Positions 45,500 to 53,209 of a stretch of 64,000 nucleotides of DNA are shown one piece after another. The stretch covers positions 87,789 through 151,788 of the forward strand of contig NZ_VEGP01000003.1 of assembly GCF_007679495.1 (NCBI RefSeq), read 5' to 3'. The translations under genes were made by a program, and so were the position numbers. Each line of letters starts with the position of its first letter. Within the stretch, counting starts at the first letter, position 1. This stretch comes from Paenibacillus sp. 32O-W (GTDB taxonomy: Bacteria; Bacillota; Bacilli; Paenibacillales; NBRC-103111). Under the pieces are notes generated by a model. It did no database searches, had not been told where the DNA came from, and saw only the letters and a list, made by a program, of their open reading frames with translations.

Positions 45500-46810
45500 A
45501 TGAATCATTCCAATGCTCAAGAAACTGTTTATGTCAGCACCTTCACCGATGGAATTTTGGATCCGGCCAAGCCGATGCTGGGACCGGTCCGGGACGGCGG
45601 GCATATTGTGGCCAACACGACTCCCGGATGCTGGGGGCCTATGATTACACCGAAGCTTCGCGGCGGGCATGAAGTGACTCAACCGGTGTATGTCGAAGGG
45701 GCAGAGGTTGGCGACGCCATTGCGATTCACATCAAGTCGATTCGCGTTACTTCCTTGGCCACTGCATCGGGTAACGACAAGACCGTGGAAGGACGGTTCC
45801 TGGGCGACCCGTTCGTAGCCGCCAAGTGTCCGGATTGCGGGACCTTCTATCCCGAGACACGCATTGAAGGGATAGGTCCGGAGGCTATTCGCTGCGCTCA
45901 GTGCGGAGCGGATGTTACGCCATTTGTCTTCACTAACGGGTATACGATGGGCTTTGACCAAAGCCGCGAGTTCGGGGTTACCCTTCCGAAAGAGGCGGCC
46001 GAACGAATTGCACAGGATGGGCGGCGGTATATGGCCACACCGGGAGGTTCGTGCCAGAACCCGATCGTGACGTTCGCCCCGCACGATATTGTCGGAGCCA
46101 TTGCGAGGGTCCGTCCTTTCCTGGGACAATTGGGGACAACGCCTGCCCGTCCCTTCCCGGATTCGCATAATGCGGGAGATTTCGGCTCGTTTCTGCTCGG
46201 AGCTCCGCATGATTATGCGATGACCAGGGAGCAGCTGGAGGACCGGACAGACGGACATATGGACATTAATCGCGTACGCGAGAATGCGACGTTAATTTGT
46301 CCGGTTAAGGTGCCCGGAGGCGGAATTTATCTGGGGGATATGCATGCGATGCAGGGAGACGGGGAAATTGCGGGGCATACGACGGACGTGTCCGGAATCG
46401 TCACACTGCAGGTTCGTGTGATCAAAGGCTTGAAGATCGATGGCCCCGTTCTTCTTCCGGTGGAGGAGGATCTTCCATATTTGGCCCGTCCCTATACGCC
46501 GGAAGAGAAGAGCCGGGCGCTGCAATTAGCGCAAAGCTGGGGCTTGGACCGGATTGAGGAGACGGCGCCTATTTCGTTCGTCGGTACGGGCGCCAACCTG
46601 AATGAAGCGACGGACAACGGCTTGAAGCGGGCGGCCGATACGCTGGGTATTACGGTGCCGGAAGTGTTGAATCGCGCCACCATCACAGGGGCCATTCAAA
46701 TCGGCCGTCATCCCGGCGTCGTGACGGTCACTTTCCTGGCTCCCATCCCTCTGTTGGACAAAGCCGGACTGGCAGAAGTAGTTCTCGAGCATTATCGTCT
46801 CTCTTCTTAA
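45500..46810 (+). CDS. Acetamidase/formamidase family amidase
   Basis: A 436-residue protein of the FmdA/AmdA family that hydrolyses short-chain amides to ammonia and the acid. Family segments: DGGHIVANTTPGCWGP, VEGAEVGDAIAIHI, FPDSHNAGDFG and GGIYLGDMHAMQGDGEI. It contains a zinc-ribbon-like pair Cys110-Cys113 and Cys132-Cys135 (CPDCGTFYP, CAQCGADV) inserted in the N-terminal half. The ATG at 45500 is preceded by GAGGAGAG; the frame extends to 45464 without a ribosome binding site. A hairpin terminator lies 85 bases after the stop. It would supply nitrogen from amides. Confidence 0.9.
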   Translation: MNHSNAQETVYVSTFTDGILDPAKPMLGPVRDGGHIVANTTPGCWGPMITPKLRGGHEVTQPVYVEGAEVGDAIAIHIKSIRVTSLATASGNDKTVEGRFLGDPFVAAKCPDCGTFYPETRIEGIGPEAIRCAQCGADVTPFVFTNGYTMGFDQSREFGVTLPKEAAERIAQDGRRYMATPGGSCQNPIVTFAPHDIVGAIARVRPFLGQLGTTPARPFPDSHNAGDFGSFLLGAPHDYAMTREQLEDRTDGHMDINRVRENATLICPVKVPGGGIYLGDMHAMQGDGEIAGHTTDVSGIVTLQVRVIKGLKIDGPVLLPVEEDLPYLARPYTPEEKSRALQLAQSWGLDRIEETAPISFVGTGANLNEATDNGLKRAADTLGITVPEVLNRATITGAIQIGRHPGVVTVTFLAPIPLLDKAGLAEVVLEHYRLSS

Positions 46811-46895
46811 TAATATTTGAAGTAGCTGTCTTCAAAGTAGTTTCCAAACTACCGAGAAACGGCCTGAACCGACAAGCGATAAGCTTTCGGAAAAA

Positions 46896-46938
46896 AAGAG
46901 CGAGGCTGGTGGTCAGTTTTCCACTCACACTCGCTCTT
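46896..46938 (+). terminator. Hairpin terminator after the amidase gene
   Basis: AAGAGCGAG (46896-46904) / CTCGCTCTT (46930-46938), 25-base loop, followed by ATTCTTTC. Confidence 0.6.
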
Positions 46939-46981
46939 ATTCTTTCACGGTGACGCTCGTCTTTCCCGGATCCGTAAGGAC

Positions 46982-47290
46982 GTCGCAAAGACGAGCAAAA
47001 GTACATTCAAATCCGACCGTTTTCCGCAAAGAGAGCGAAAGACGCTCAAAAGTGCAGGTCGTCGCAAAGACGAGCAAAAGTACATTCAAATCCGACCGTT
47101 TTCCGCAAAGAGAGCGAAAGACGCTCAAAAGTGCAGGTCTTTTTGGCAAAATGGGGCGAATTCGCAAAAGTCGCTCTAAAGACCTGCACTATTGCTTTAG
47201 ATTTAAGCATGTTGCGCCTTTTCCCCAAAAAGACCTGCAGTTTCGCTCTAGAATTTGGTACGGTGCAGCTTTTTTCCAGAAAAGACCTGG
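46982..47290. repeat. Dispersed repeat family A, copy 2, with a perfect 79-base tandem duplication
   Basis: Two identical 79-base units at 46982-47060 and 47061-47139, each ending GTGCAGGTC. Then GTGCAGGTCTTT (47131-47142) faces AAAGACCTGCAC (47178-47189), a perfect 12-base inverted repeat, followed by AAAAAGACCTGCAG (47227-47240) and a weaker box near 47278. The stretch from 47110 to 47240 matches the reverse complement of 63690-63830 over about 130 bases. Confidence 0.75.
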
Positions 47291-47350
47291 ACAATCATCT
47301 GTCTTTTGCACTATCCGGCGGGGATTGGGCTGTCTACAAGACAAATCCGG

Positions 47351-48358
47351 TTAAACTGTTCTTTTCAGCAGAGCGGTTAACCGGTCGTCCCTCTTGTATT
47401 TGCAGCGATTCGGCGCACCTTCCGCACGGTATAGTTCCAGTTGACTTAAATTCATAACTATGGAATACAAGGTCCCGAACCGATGCTCCTTCAAATTCAG
47501 GCATACATGGCCCTTCGTATCCGATAGAATCCGGATAGCATCCTCGACTCCCGGCTGGGGAAGAAGTCTCAATTGCTGCTGAATGGCAGCATATCTTTCC
47601 GTTGTTTTGCTCCAGGCCTCCGGTTGTGAGCCGGTAATGTCGGTCATCTCCGGATGAAGATGATGATTGGTGCAAATAAGCGAATTTCCGCCCGCTTCGG
47701 GCCTGCGGACACGGATTCGTTCCGGGGAAGCTTCTACTACGGCCATACCGCCTGTCGGGTCAGCCAGTAAGTAATTGCAGCAGAGAGAAGCGGGAAACCC
47801 GGACAGGACGCGAACCGCTTCGTCCACCGTACGGCAGTGCTCCAATACATAACGGGTGGCAAAGTAAAAGTGAACACTGGGCTGGCGGAGAGGGCTCGGC
47901 ACAAGCGTGATGGCTACAGCCAGTCCATGCTCGTTCATGCCGTCCACTTTGCCGATAAAAACGTCTGAATGGCCAATATACCGGAAGCGGCCATTGGGGC
48001 TCACCAGCGAGCTGTCCGTATATTTCTTGACATCAAGAAGCATGTCGTAGTTCCTTCCGACGATCATATCGCTGCCGTTCCATACGGCAAAAATACTGCA
48101 TTGAGGAGATTGACCGAAGAGGCCTACCGTCAGCAGGAAAGAGCTTACTTGCTCGAAGGAAGCCGCACAGCCGTCTGCAAACCCTTGAATTTCCGCAATC
48201 GCTCCTGGATAATAAGCCTTCAGTATCGTGCTGCTTTCCTCTCCGAATGCCAGCTTCTCCGGCGAAACCTCGGGAAAGCGGAATCCGTTCTTGTGCAGCA
48301 GGCTTCCATAGCGATAGCCCATTTCATAATAATCTCCGCGTAATCTGGAATGATACAT
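47351..48358 (-). CDS. C45 acyltransferase/amidase (penicillin acyltransferase-like)
   Basis: A 335-residue protein of the Ntn-hydrolase C45 group (acyl-coenzyme A:6-aminopenicillanate acyltransferase-like). The probable nucleophile is Cys87 (PQCSIFAVW), exposed by self-cleavage before it, followed by the family segments GRNYDML and HGLAVAITLVPSP, CCNYLLADPTGGMAVVE and NHHLHPEM. Members cleave or transfer amide-bound acyl groups, often on lactam or N-acyl compounds; the natural substrate is unknown. The start has only a weak ribosome binding site (AAGGGG, 13 bases). A MerR/ABC exporter group lies upstream on the same strand. Confidence 0.85.
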   Translation of the reverse strand: MYHSRLRGDYYEMGYRYGSLLHKNGFRFPEVSPEKLAFGEESSTILKAYYPGAIAEIQGFADGCAASFEQVSSFLLTVGLFGQSPQCSIFAVWNGSDMIVGRNYDMLLDVKKYTDSSLVSPNGRFRYIGHSDVFIGKVDGMNEHGLAVAITLVPSPLRQPSVHFYFATRYVLEHCRTVDEAVRVLSGFPASLCCNYLLADPTGGMAVVEASPERIRVRRPEAGGNSLICTNHHLHPEMTDITGSQPEAWSKTTERYAAIQQQLRLLPQPGVEDAIRILSDTKGHVCLNLKEHRFGTLYSIVMNLSQLELYRAEGAPNRCKYKRDDRLTALLKRTV

Positions 48359-48461
48359 TTTACAATTTTACCCCTTTCGATCAGGTTAGGGCACAATCAG
48401 AGTGGGACCGGCTCCCCAACCATAAAACATTGACACAAACCGGCCTCATGCATAATAATAA

Positions 48462-48482
48462 ACCCTCCGGCAGCCGGAGGGT
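48462..48482 (-). terminator. Terminator of the MerR gene
   Basis: ACCCTCCGG (48462-48470) / CCGGAGGGT (48474-48482), three-base loop, followed on the minus strand by TTTATTATTA. It directly abuts the stop codon. Confidence 0.75.
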
Positions 48483-49345
48483 CAATCGCTGTTGACAGGA
48501 ATATAGAGCCTGGTTACGAAGGAAAGGGGGCTAAGCTGAAGGTTCGGCTTGATGCAGCGGAAATCGCGGCTGTTTCTCAAAGGAGGGAGCAGCCCGGTAA
48601 TATACATTTCGAACGGGCGTCCCACGATGGTGTATCCTTTGGACCGGATATAATCGATCAGCCTGGCGTAACCGAAGGGGAGCTCGGAATACGGACCTTT
48701 GATCTCAACGCCGACATGCTTGCCTCCTTTCATGCTTCGGGTTCCGGGCAGCCCGGAGAAGGAATGCTGAACGGCGAGGCCAACCTCCAACTCCGTACAA
48801 GCCGGATCTATTTCATCATCATGGAATATCGTCATGAGCCTGGCATCGTCTTCCACTTCGAGCTTCAGAGCGTATAATCTTTCCAACAGGGTTCGGACAA
48901 GATCATCGATACCGGAAATTGGAACAGCTTCACGGATGCTGTAAATCCATGTGTCCTTCCTCATTTCTTCAAAGCAATCGGAAATCGTCGAAACCGGCAT
49001 AAGCGGCTTGTTGGTTTCCAGCTCGTTCAATAAGGACAAGATGTTATTCTTCGTTTGCCTAAGCTCCTCGATGCTTCGCTCGACCTCGTGAATACTTTCG
49101 GTCAGAATCGTTCTCGATGTCACCGGGTTGTCGGCGTTGAGCCATTCGGCGATCCTGTTCAGCGGCAATCGGCAATCCTTCAGGCGCCGGATCTGCAGGG
49201 CCGTTCGAATTTGCCCGTAATCATAATAACGGTAGCCCGTCTCCGGATCGATACGGGCGGGCTTTAATAATCCGACTTCGTCATAATGATGAAAGGTCTT
49301 GACCGACATGCCGCAAATTCGGGAAAATTGGCCGACAGAGTACAT
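48482..49345 (-). CDS. MerR-family regulator with GyrI-like effector domain
   Basis: A 287-residue BmrR-type regulator. N-terminal MerR winged helix (YSVGQFSRICGMSVKTFHHY, then DPETGYRYYDYGQI), a coiled-coil dimerisation helix (VERSIEELRQTKNNILSLLN) and a C-terminal GyrI/AraC-E-like ligand pocket (GPYSELPFGYARLIDYIRSKG, then FEMYITG). BmrR-type proteins sense lipophilic drugs. The ATG at 49345 has AAGGAAG upstream; a much longer open frame is rejected. The two ABC genes upstream on the same strand (50966-49405) may be its targets. Confidence 0.9.
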   Translation of the reverse strand: MYSVGQFSRICGMSVKTFHHYDEVGLLKPARIDPETGYRYYDYGQIRTALQIRRLKDCRLPLNRIAEWLNADNPVTSRTILTESIHEVERSIEELRQTKNNILSLLNELETNKPLMPVSTISDCFEEMRKDTWIYSIREAVPISGIDDLVRTLLERLYALKLEVEDDARLMTIFHDDEIDPACTELEVGLAVQHSFSGLPGTRSMKGGKHVGVEIKGPYSELPFGYARLIDYIRSKGYTIVGRPFEMYITGLLPPLRNSRDFRCIKPNLQLSPLSFVTRLYIPVNSD

Positions 49346-49404
49346 ATAGGGCTTCCTTTCTTCATTAAAATCGAGACAACGGACAAGATGACGGCAATCG
49401 TTGT

Positions 49405-50118
49405 TTATTTTCGGCGTATCTGCAGATAGACCACCGTCAGAAGGCTTAAAGCCAATGTATACAGCGAAGGCCAGACCAGCTTGGCAATAGCCGGCGCTTC
49501 GCCCAAAGCGTCGAAATTCATCAAGGTGTCGATGATAGGCGAAGCCGGCGGAACTACCCACAATAACCAGCGGAGGGTCGAAGGCAGCCATTCGGCCAGA
49601 CCGGGTGCGGCCAGCGACAAGGTCAACGCAAGCACCAACCCGCCCAGCTTGGAGATAAGCTGGCTGCCGATCTTGGAACAGAACAGGGCCGTCAGCACAA
49701 TCGCCATCCAGGTGAACAGCAAATGACCGTACAGGGAGACTGCAATCTCAATCGCCGTCGGCTGGCGGTCGAAGCCCCCGAGGATAATAGGATACAGTAC
49801 TGCGACCAGCGTTAAGGGCAGGGCCGCCGCCCATACGGCAGCCATCCGGCTGCTATGATAACGGATTCCGCTGCGGGAATGCATCAGGGTCAACTGCTGT
49901 TGGGCCGGGGGCTCCGCCGAATAGAAGTTAAAAGCCAGCCAAGCGGCCACCAAAAACAAGCAGACGGAAGTGCTGGCATAGCTGCTCATGACCGGATTAG
50001 GAATCATGGAATAAATCCAGGCAATAAAGATGAGATATAAGGTCATCGGAGCAAAGTAACGGTAGCTTCGGGCAAAAAGCTGCAGTTGGTAACGAATCAA
50101 GGCCAGCATCGGGCTCAT
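49405..50118 (-). CDS. ABC exporter membrane subunit
   Basis: A 237-residue integral membrane protein with about six helices (MTLYLIFIAWIYSMI, VCLFLVAAWLAFNF, ALPLTLVAVLYPIIL, LLFTWMAIVLTALF, LGGLVLALTLSLAAP, YTLALSLLTVVYLQI). It resembles ABC-2 type permeases but no specific family is recognised. Its ATG overlaps the stop of the ATPase gene (ATGA), so they form one exporter. Ribosome binding site GGGAGGGG. Cargo is unknown; the following MerR gene hints at a drug or peptide. Confidence 0.75.
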   Translation of the reverse strand: MSPMLALIRYQLQLFARSYRYFAPMTLYLIFIAWIYSMIPNPVMSSYASTSVCLFLVAAWLAFNFYSAEPPAQQQLTLMHSRSGIRYHSSRMAAVWAAALPLTLVAVLYPIILGGFDRQPTAIEIAVSLYGHLLFTWMAIVLTALFCSKIGSQLISKLGGLVLALTLSLAAPGLAEWLPSTLRWLLWVVPPASPIIDTLMNFDALGEAPAIAKLVWPSLYTLALSLLTVVYLQIRRK

Positions 50119-50966
50119 GGACGATCCCCTCCCGACTCCCGGCTTACGGTTACGATCGACCCGCCTCTGTCCAGCAGCTCCCTCAGCAAGGAATCGCTGT
50201 ATCCGGCATCTACTTTGAGTTCAATGCCGTTCTCTCCCTCGGCTACTTCCAGGACCCCGGGTCTGCCGGACCAGCCTTCGAGTTCACCGAATCCGATCTG
50301 TCTGACTATAATATAGACAACTGAGGAAAGCTCTTCCTTGGAAGGATTCGTTTCGATGCGGGTCTGATGAATCCGGATCGTCCGGTCTGCGAGCTTCTCC
50401 CAGAGGATCGCTTCATGACAAGCGAACAGGAGAGTAACTCCTTGTGCCTTCAACTGAAGGAACATCTCCAGCAAATCGTTCTCGGAATCCTCGTCCAAGC
50501 CGGATAAAGGCTCGTCCATTATAAGCAGCTCCGGGTTCTCCAGTACGGCCTGAACGATGGCCAGCTTTTGCAGCATTCCTTTGGAAAAATATCGTATCCA
50601 GGTGCGTCCCGCATTCTCCAGACGGGCTCTCTGCAGCAGCCCGGGAATTTTGCGCCGCAGGAGGGCTTTGTCCATCCCTCTTATTTGTCCCATATGCATT
50701 AAATATTCAAATGCGTTAAAAGGCAGCTTCGGAAAACGGTCAGGCACCCAGCCGATGACCGGCTTCGGGTTGCTGAAATAACGGACTTTGCCCTCTGTAG
50801 GAGAGGAGAGACCGGCAATCAGACGCAGCAAGGTGCTTTTGCCCGAACCGTTCGGGCCAATTACGGCCAGCGACTGCCCTTTATAGACGGATAAATTCAT
50901 CTTGTCCAGAATCGGCTTTGAACCGAAGCGCATACTGACTTGCTCCAATTGAACTAGCAGCTCCAT
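50115..50966 (-). CDS. ABC exporter ATPase
   Basis: A 283-residue ATPase. Walker A at 37-45 (GPNGSGKST), a signature-like YFSKGMLQKL in place of LSGGQ, Walker B with MDEPLSGLD, and the switch histidine in FACHEAI. The SKGMxQ signature is characteristic of multidrug and bacteriocin-type ABC-2 exporters (CcmA group). A C-terminal domain of about 70 residues follows, typical of this group. The ATG at 50966 has GGAGG ten bases upstream. It overlaps the membrane-subunit gene by four bases. Confidence 0.88.
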   Translation of the reverse strand: MELLVQLEQVSMRFGSKPILDKMNLSVYKGQSLAVIGPNGSGKSTLLRLIAGLSSPTEGKVRYFSNPKPVIGWVPDRFPKLPFNAFEYLMHMGQIRGMDKALLRRKIPGLLQRARLENAGRTWIRYFSKGMLQKLAIVQAVLENPELLIMDEPLSGLDEDSENDLLEMFLQLKAQGVTLLFACHEAILWEKLADRTIRIHQTRIETNPSKEELSSVVYIIVRQIGFGELEGWSGRPGVLEVAEGENGIELKVDAGYSDSLLRELLDRGGSIVTVSRESGGDRP

Positions 50967-51128
50967 TAAATTCCGTGCCTCCAAATTGATGGTGTGATAT
51001 TCAAATGATTTCGGATTGGGTTTCAAACGGCAACGATTTAAGCCATTTCCGGCCGCCACTAGTATTTTACAGGATTGGGCGGAGGAAGTCATTCCGCCTG
51101 CCGGACAATTTGTCATGAAATTACTGTG
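50967..51128. other. Divergent intergenic region
   Basis: Lies between the ABC ATPase gene and the promoter of the YezD leader. No feature was recognised other than the presumed promoter of the ABC/MerR genes. Confidence 0.3.
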
Positions 51129-51157
51129 TTGACACCTGATTCCAGCGGTGATAAGAT
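51129..51157 (+). promoter_or_regulatory. Promoter of the YezD leader transcript
   Basis: TTGACA (51129-51134) and TAAGAT (51152-51157), 17-base spacer. Confidence 0.75.
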
Positions 51158-51173
51158 ATCGTTAACTATATAT

Positions 51174-51258
51174 CCGACTAAATAAATGGGATTAGTTGGT
51201 CGACCGGACCTCCGGAGACACAACCCGAATGTGACGTGTAGTGGTGTGTGTCTTTTTT
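51174..51258 (+). ncRNA. Unidentified structured leader RNA with terminator
   Basis: P1: CCGACTAA (51174-51181) pairs with TTAGTTGG (51192-51199). P2: GTC-CCGG / CCGG-GAC (51199-51219). Terminator: AGACACA (51216-51222) pairs with TGTGTCT (51247-51253), then six T. P2 and the terminator share AGAC, so only one can form. This is the design of a riboswitch or attenuator; it matches no class I could name. It is transcribed from a good promoter toward the YezD-like gene at 51439. Confidence 0.5.
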
Positions 51259-51438
51259 GTTATATATTTGTCAACTCGTAACGAAGATGGAAGCTTGAAG
51301 CAGAAGGGAAGAGATCAGAGGATAATCGTATGCGGGATATTCTGAGCTTGGCGTGAATGCTTCAACCATCACCGGATTTTAAGAGAAGACAGCGGGAAGT
51401 CGGCTTCTCGATGTAAAAATGAAGGAGGAGGGAGAACG

Positions 51439-51654
51439 GTGACGAAACCGTTACAAATCGATGAGGTATGGGCAAATCGAATTATTGCCAGTGTGAGCGG
51501 GCTGGAGTATGGATGTGTGCAAATCATAGTCCATGATGGGAAGATTGTGCAGATCGAACGAACCGAGCGCAAGCGGTTTGATTCCAATCCTTCCCATTCC
51601 GGAGAACGGAAATCGGGAAATACAAGCAAGGGCAATGCCAGGCCTAAATCATGA
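51439..51654 (+). CDS. YezD-like (DUF2292) small protein
   Basis: A 71-residue protein with the YezD core GLEYGCVQIIVHDGKIVQIERTE, followed by a basic Ser/Gly-rich tail. Members are tiny soluble proteins, in several genomes linked to sulphur metabolism genes; their function is unknown. The start is GTG 51439, behind GGAGGAGGGAG. The structured leader and promoter 180-310 bases upstream suggest regulation by RNA. A terminator follows. Confidence 0.8.
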   Translation: MTKPLQIDEVWANRIIASVSGLEYGCVQIIVHDGKIVQIERTERKRFDSNPSHSGERKSGNTSKGNARPKS

Positions 51655-51675
51655 AGCCACTTTCATTTGCAAAAG

Positions 51676-51698
51676 GACGCTGTCAGGCGTCTTTTTTT
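51676..51698 (+). terminator. Terminator after the YezD-like gene
   Basis: GACGC (51676-51680) / GCGTC (51687-51691), loop TGTCAG, seven T. Confidence 0.8.
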
Positions 51699-51708
51699 GT
51701 TTCATGCC

Positions 51709-51829
51709 CTAACCAATAGAAAGAGCCGATTCGGGAATACAATAGCCGCCGGAGGGTGTGCACTCGGCGTGCAGCTCATCCAGCGGCCGGATTTGGAGCT
51801 TGATTCCTTCCAGAGTGCCATGCTTGCTT
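51709..51829 (-). pseudogene. Unidentified coding remnant
   Basis: A 36-codon open stretch without start, ending at a stop at 51709-51711, reads GTLEGIKLQIRPLDELHAEC and GGYCIPESALSIG, which looks like the C-terminus of a real protein. It directly follows the permease remnant on the same strand. No family recognised. Confidence 0.35.
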
Positions 51830-51952
51830 CTACTCCTTGATGGCCCCCAGAACGACTCCCTTGACAAAATATTTCTGAAGGAACGGATAGACGGCCAGAA
51901 TAGGGAGGGCGCCGATAAAGATTTGCGCCGCCTTGACGGTTTTGTTGGAGAC
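51830..51952 (-). pseudogene. C-terminal remnant of an LplC-type permease
   Basis: On the minus strand the last 40 codons of an LplC/YtcP-like permease can be read: TVKAAQIFIGALPI, then VYPFLQKYFVKGVVLGAIKE and a stop at 51830-51832. Compare the intact permease at 15308-16204, which ends with YPFIQRHFVKGIMIG. The gene is broken off at about 51952, where an unrelated dehydrogenase fragment on the other strand begins. Confidence 0.75.
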
Positions 51953-51954
51953 CC

Positions 51955-52218
51955 GTGCGTTGGCGCGAGAGGTTGGGGGAAAATTCCATTACGGTTAACT
52001 GTATTACTCCCGGAGCCGTTCTGACGGAAACGGAATATGAGAAGGTGAGCCGGGAGATGATCGAGGAAAGTGCTGTTTTCCTAGCCAAGGCGCAGTGCTT
52101 CTCCAGACGCGAAGTCGCAGCGGACGTCGAAGGAGCCTTTGTCTTCCTCGCCTCATCGGACAGCGATTTTATAACCGGGCAAACGCTGAATGTGGATGGC
52201 GGCTGGATGCTGCATTAA
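51955..52218 (+). pseudogene. C-terminal remnant of a short-chain dehydrogenase
   Basis: 87 codons of an SDR-family oxidoreductase starting inside the fold: LGENSITVNCITPGAVLTE, then FLASSDSDFITGQTLNVDGG, the usual end of 3-oxoacyl-ACP-reductase-like proteins. The Rossmann motif and the catalytic Tyr-Lys are missing. It abuts the permease remnant at about 51953. It lies 26 bases upstream of the SMP-30 gene, so the intact gene was probably co-transcribed with it. Confidence 0.8.
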
Positions 52219-52244
52219 CCTAAAACTCGAAGGGAGGGGGATTT

Positions 52245-53141
52245 ATGCGCCAGGAGCCGGAATGTCTGTTGCATCGGGCTGCATTACTCGGAGAAGGCCC
52301 ATGCTGGGACGCAGCCCGCAACCGATTGCTGTGGGTGGACATCACAGGCAAGGCCCTGCATCTATATGATCCGGAGAAGCACGAGGATACCGTGCATTCC
52401 TTCGGGCAATTTGTCGGGGCGGCGGTACCGTCGGAGGACGGTAGCTTGCTGCTGGCTCTGCAGGATGGATTTTACCGGTACGATGAACACGACAGGTCGC
52501 TTGCAAGGATAGCCGCTCCGGAGAAGCATCTGCCGGACAATCGGATGAATGATGGCAAATGCGATCCGGCGGGACGTTTTTGGGCGGGCACGATGAGTAT
52601 GACAGGAAAGCCTGAAGCAGGAAGTCTTTATTGCCTGCATTCCGATTTCACCCTGACGCGGGAAGTCTCGAACGTTAGCATTTCTAACGGGCTGGGCTGG
52701 AGCCCCGACGGGAAGACGATGTATTACATCGACACAATCGCGGGACAGGTATATGCTTTCGATTATGAATTGGCTACCGGGAGGATTGACGGCCGCCGAA
52801 CGCTGCTGGAAATTGCGCGGGAGGACGGGCTTCCCGACGGCATGACGGTGGATGAGGAAGGGGCGCTCTGGATAGCCCATTGGGGCGGGGGCAAAGTATC
52901 CCGTTACGATCCTACCAGCCGACAATTGCTGGAGGAGATTAAGGTTCCGGCCCGTTTGGTGACGTCTTGCGCTTTCGGAGGTCCCGAACTCGATGAACTG
53001 TATATTACAACAGCGAGAGACGAGGAAGCGGATGATTGCCACGGAGGCAGCTTGTTCCGGGTGAAGCTGAACGTCAGAGGCCTTCCGTCAGCCTCCTTTC
53101 GTCCGACCGCCGGCGGAAGCCGGCCATTAGCCCTTTACTAA
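52245..53141 (+). CDS. SMP-30/gluconolactonase family lactonase
   Basis: A 298-residue six-bladed beta-propeller that opens sugar lactones with a divalent metal. Metal ligands by comparison with known members: Glu17 (LGEGPCWD), Asn148 (SNGLGW) and Asp198 (LPDGMTVD); Asn102-Asp103 (RMNDGKCDPAGRFWAGTM) bind substrate. Ribosome binding site GGGAGGGGG. The dehydrogenase remnant before it would make the lactone substrate, so the pathway here is probably damaged. Cytoplasmic, normal length. Confidence 0.92.
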   Translation: MRQEPECLLHRAALLGEGPCWDAARNRLLWVDITGKALHLYDPEKHEDTVHSFGQFVGAAVPSEDGSLLLALQDGFYRYDEHDRSLARIAAPEKHLPDNRMNDGKCDPAGRFWAGTMSMTGKPEAGSLYCLHSDFTLTREVSNVSISNGLGWSPDGKTMYYIDTIAGQVYAFDYELATGRIDGRRTLLEIAREDGLPDGMTVDEEGALWIAHWGGGKVSRYDPTSRQLLEEIKVPARLVTSCAFGGPELDELYITTARDEEADDCHGGSLFRVKLNVRGLPSASFRPTAGGSRPLALY

Positions 53142-53209
53142 TGCTGAAGAAGGGATGAACGGATCGGTTCACGTACAAACTGCTCTTTATTTGAGAGAGG
53201 AGGAAGAAC

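Noticed and set aside
46937..47457. Several overlapping frames on both strands with repeated Ser/Lys/Arg-rich peptides.
   Set aside because: They are translations of the 79-base tandem repeat and of repeat family A; no start signals.
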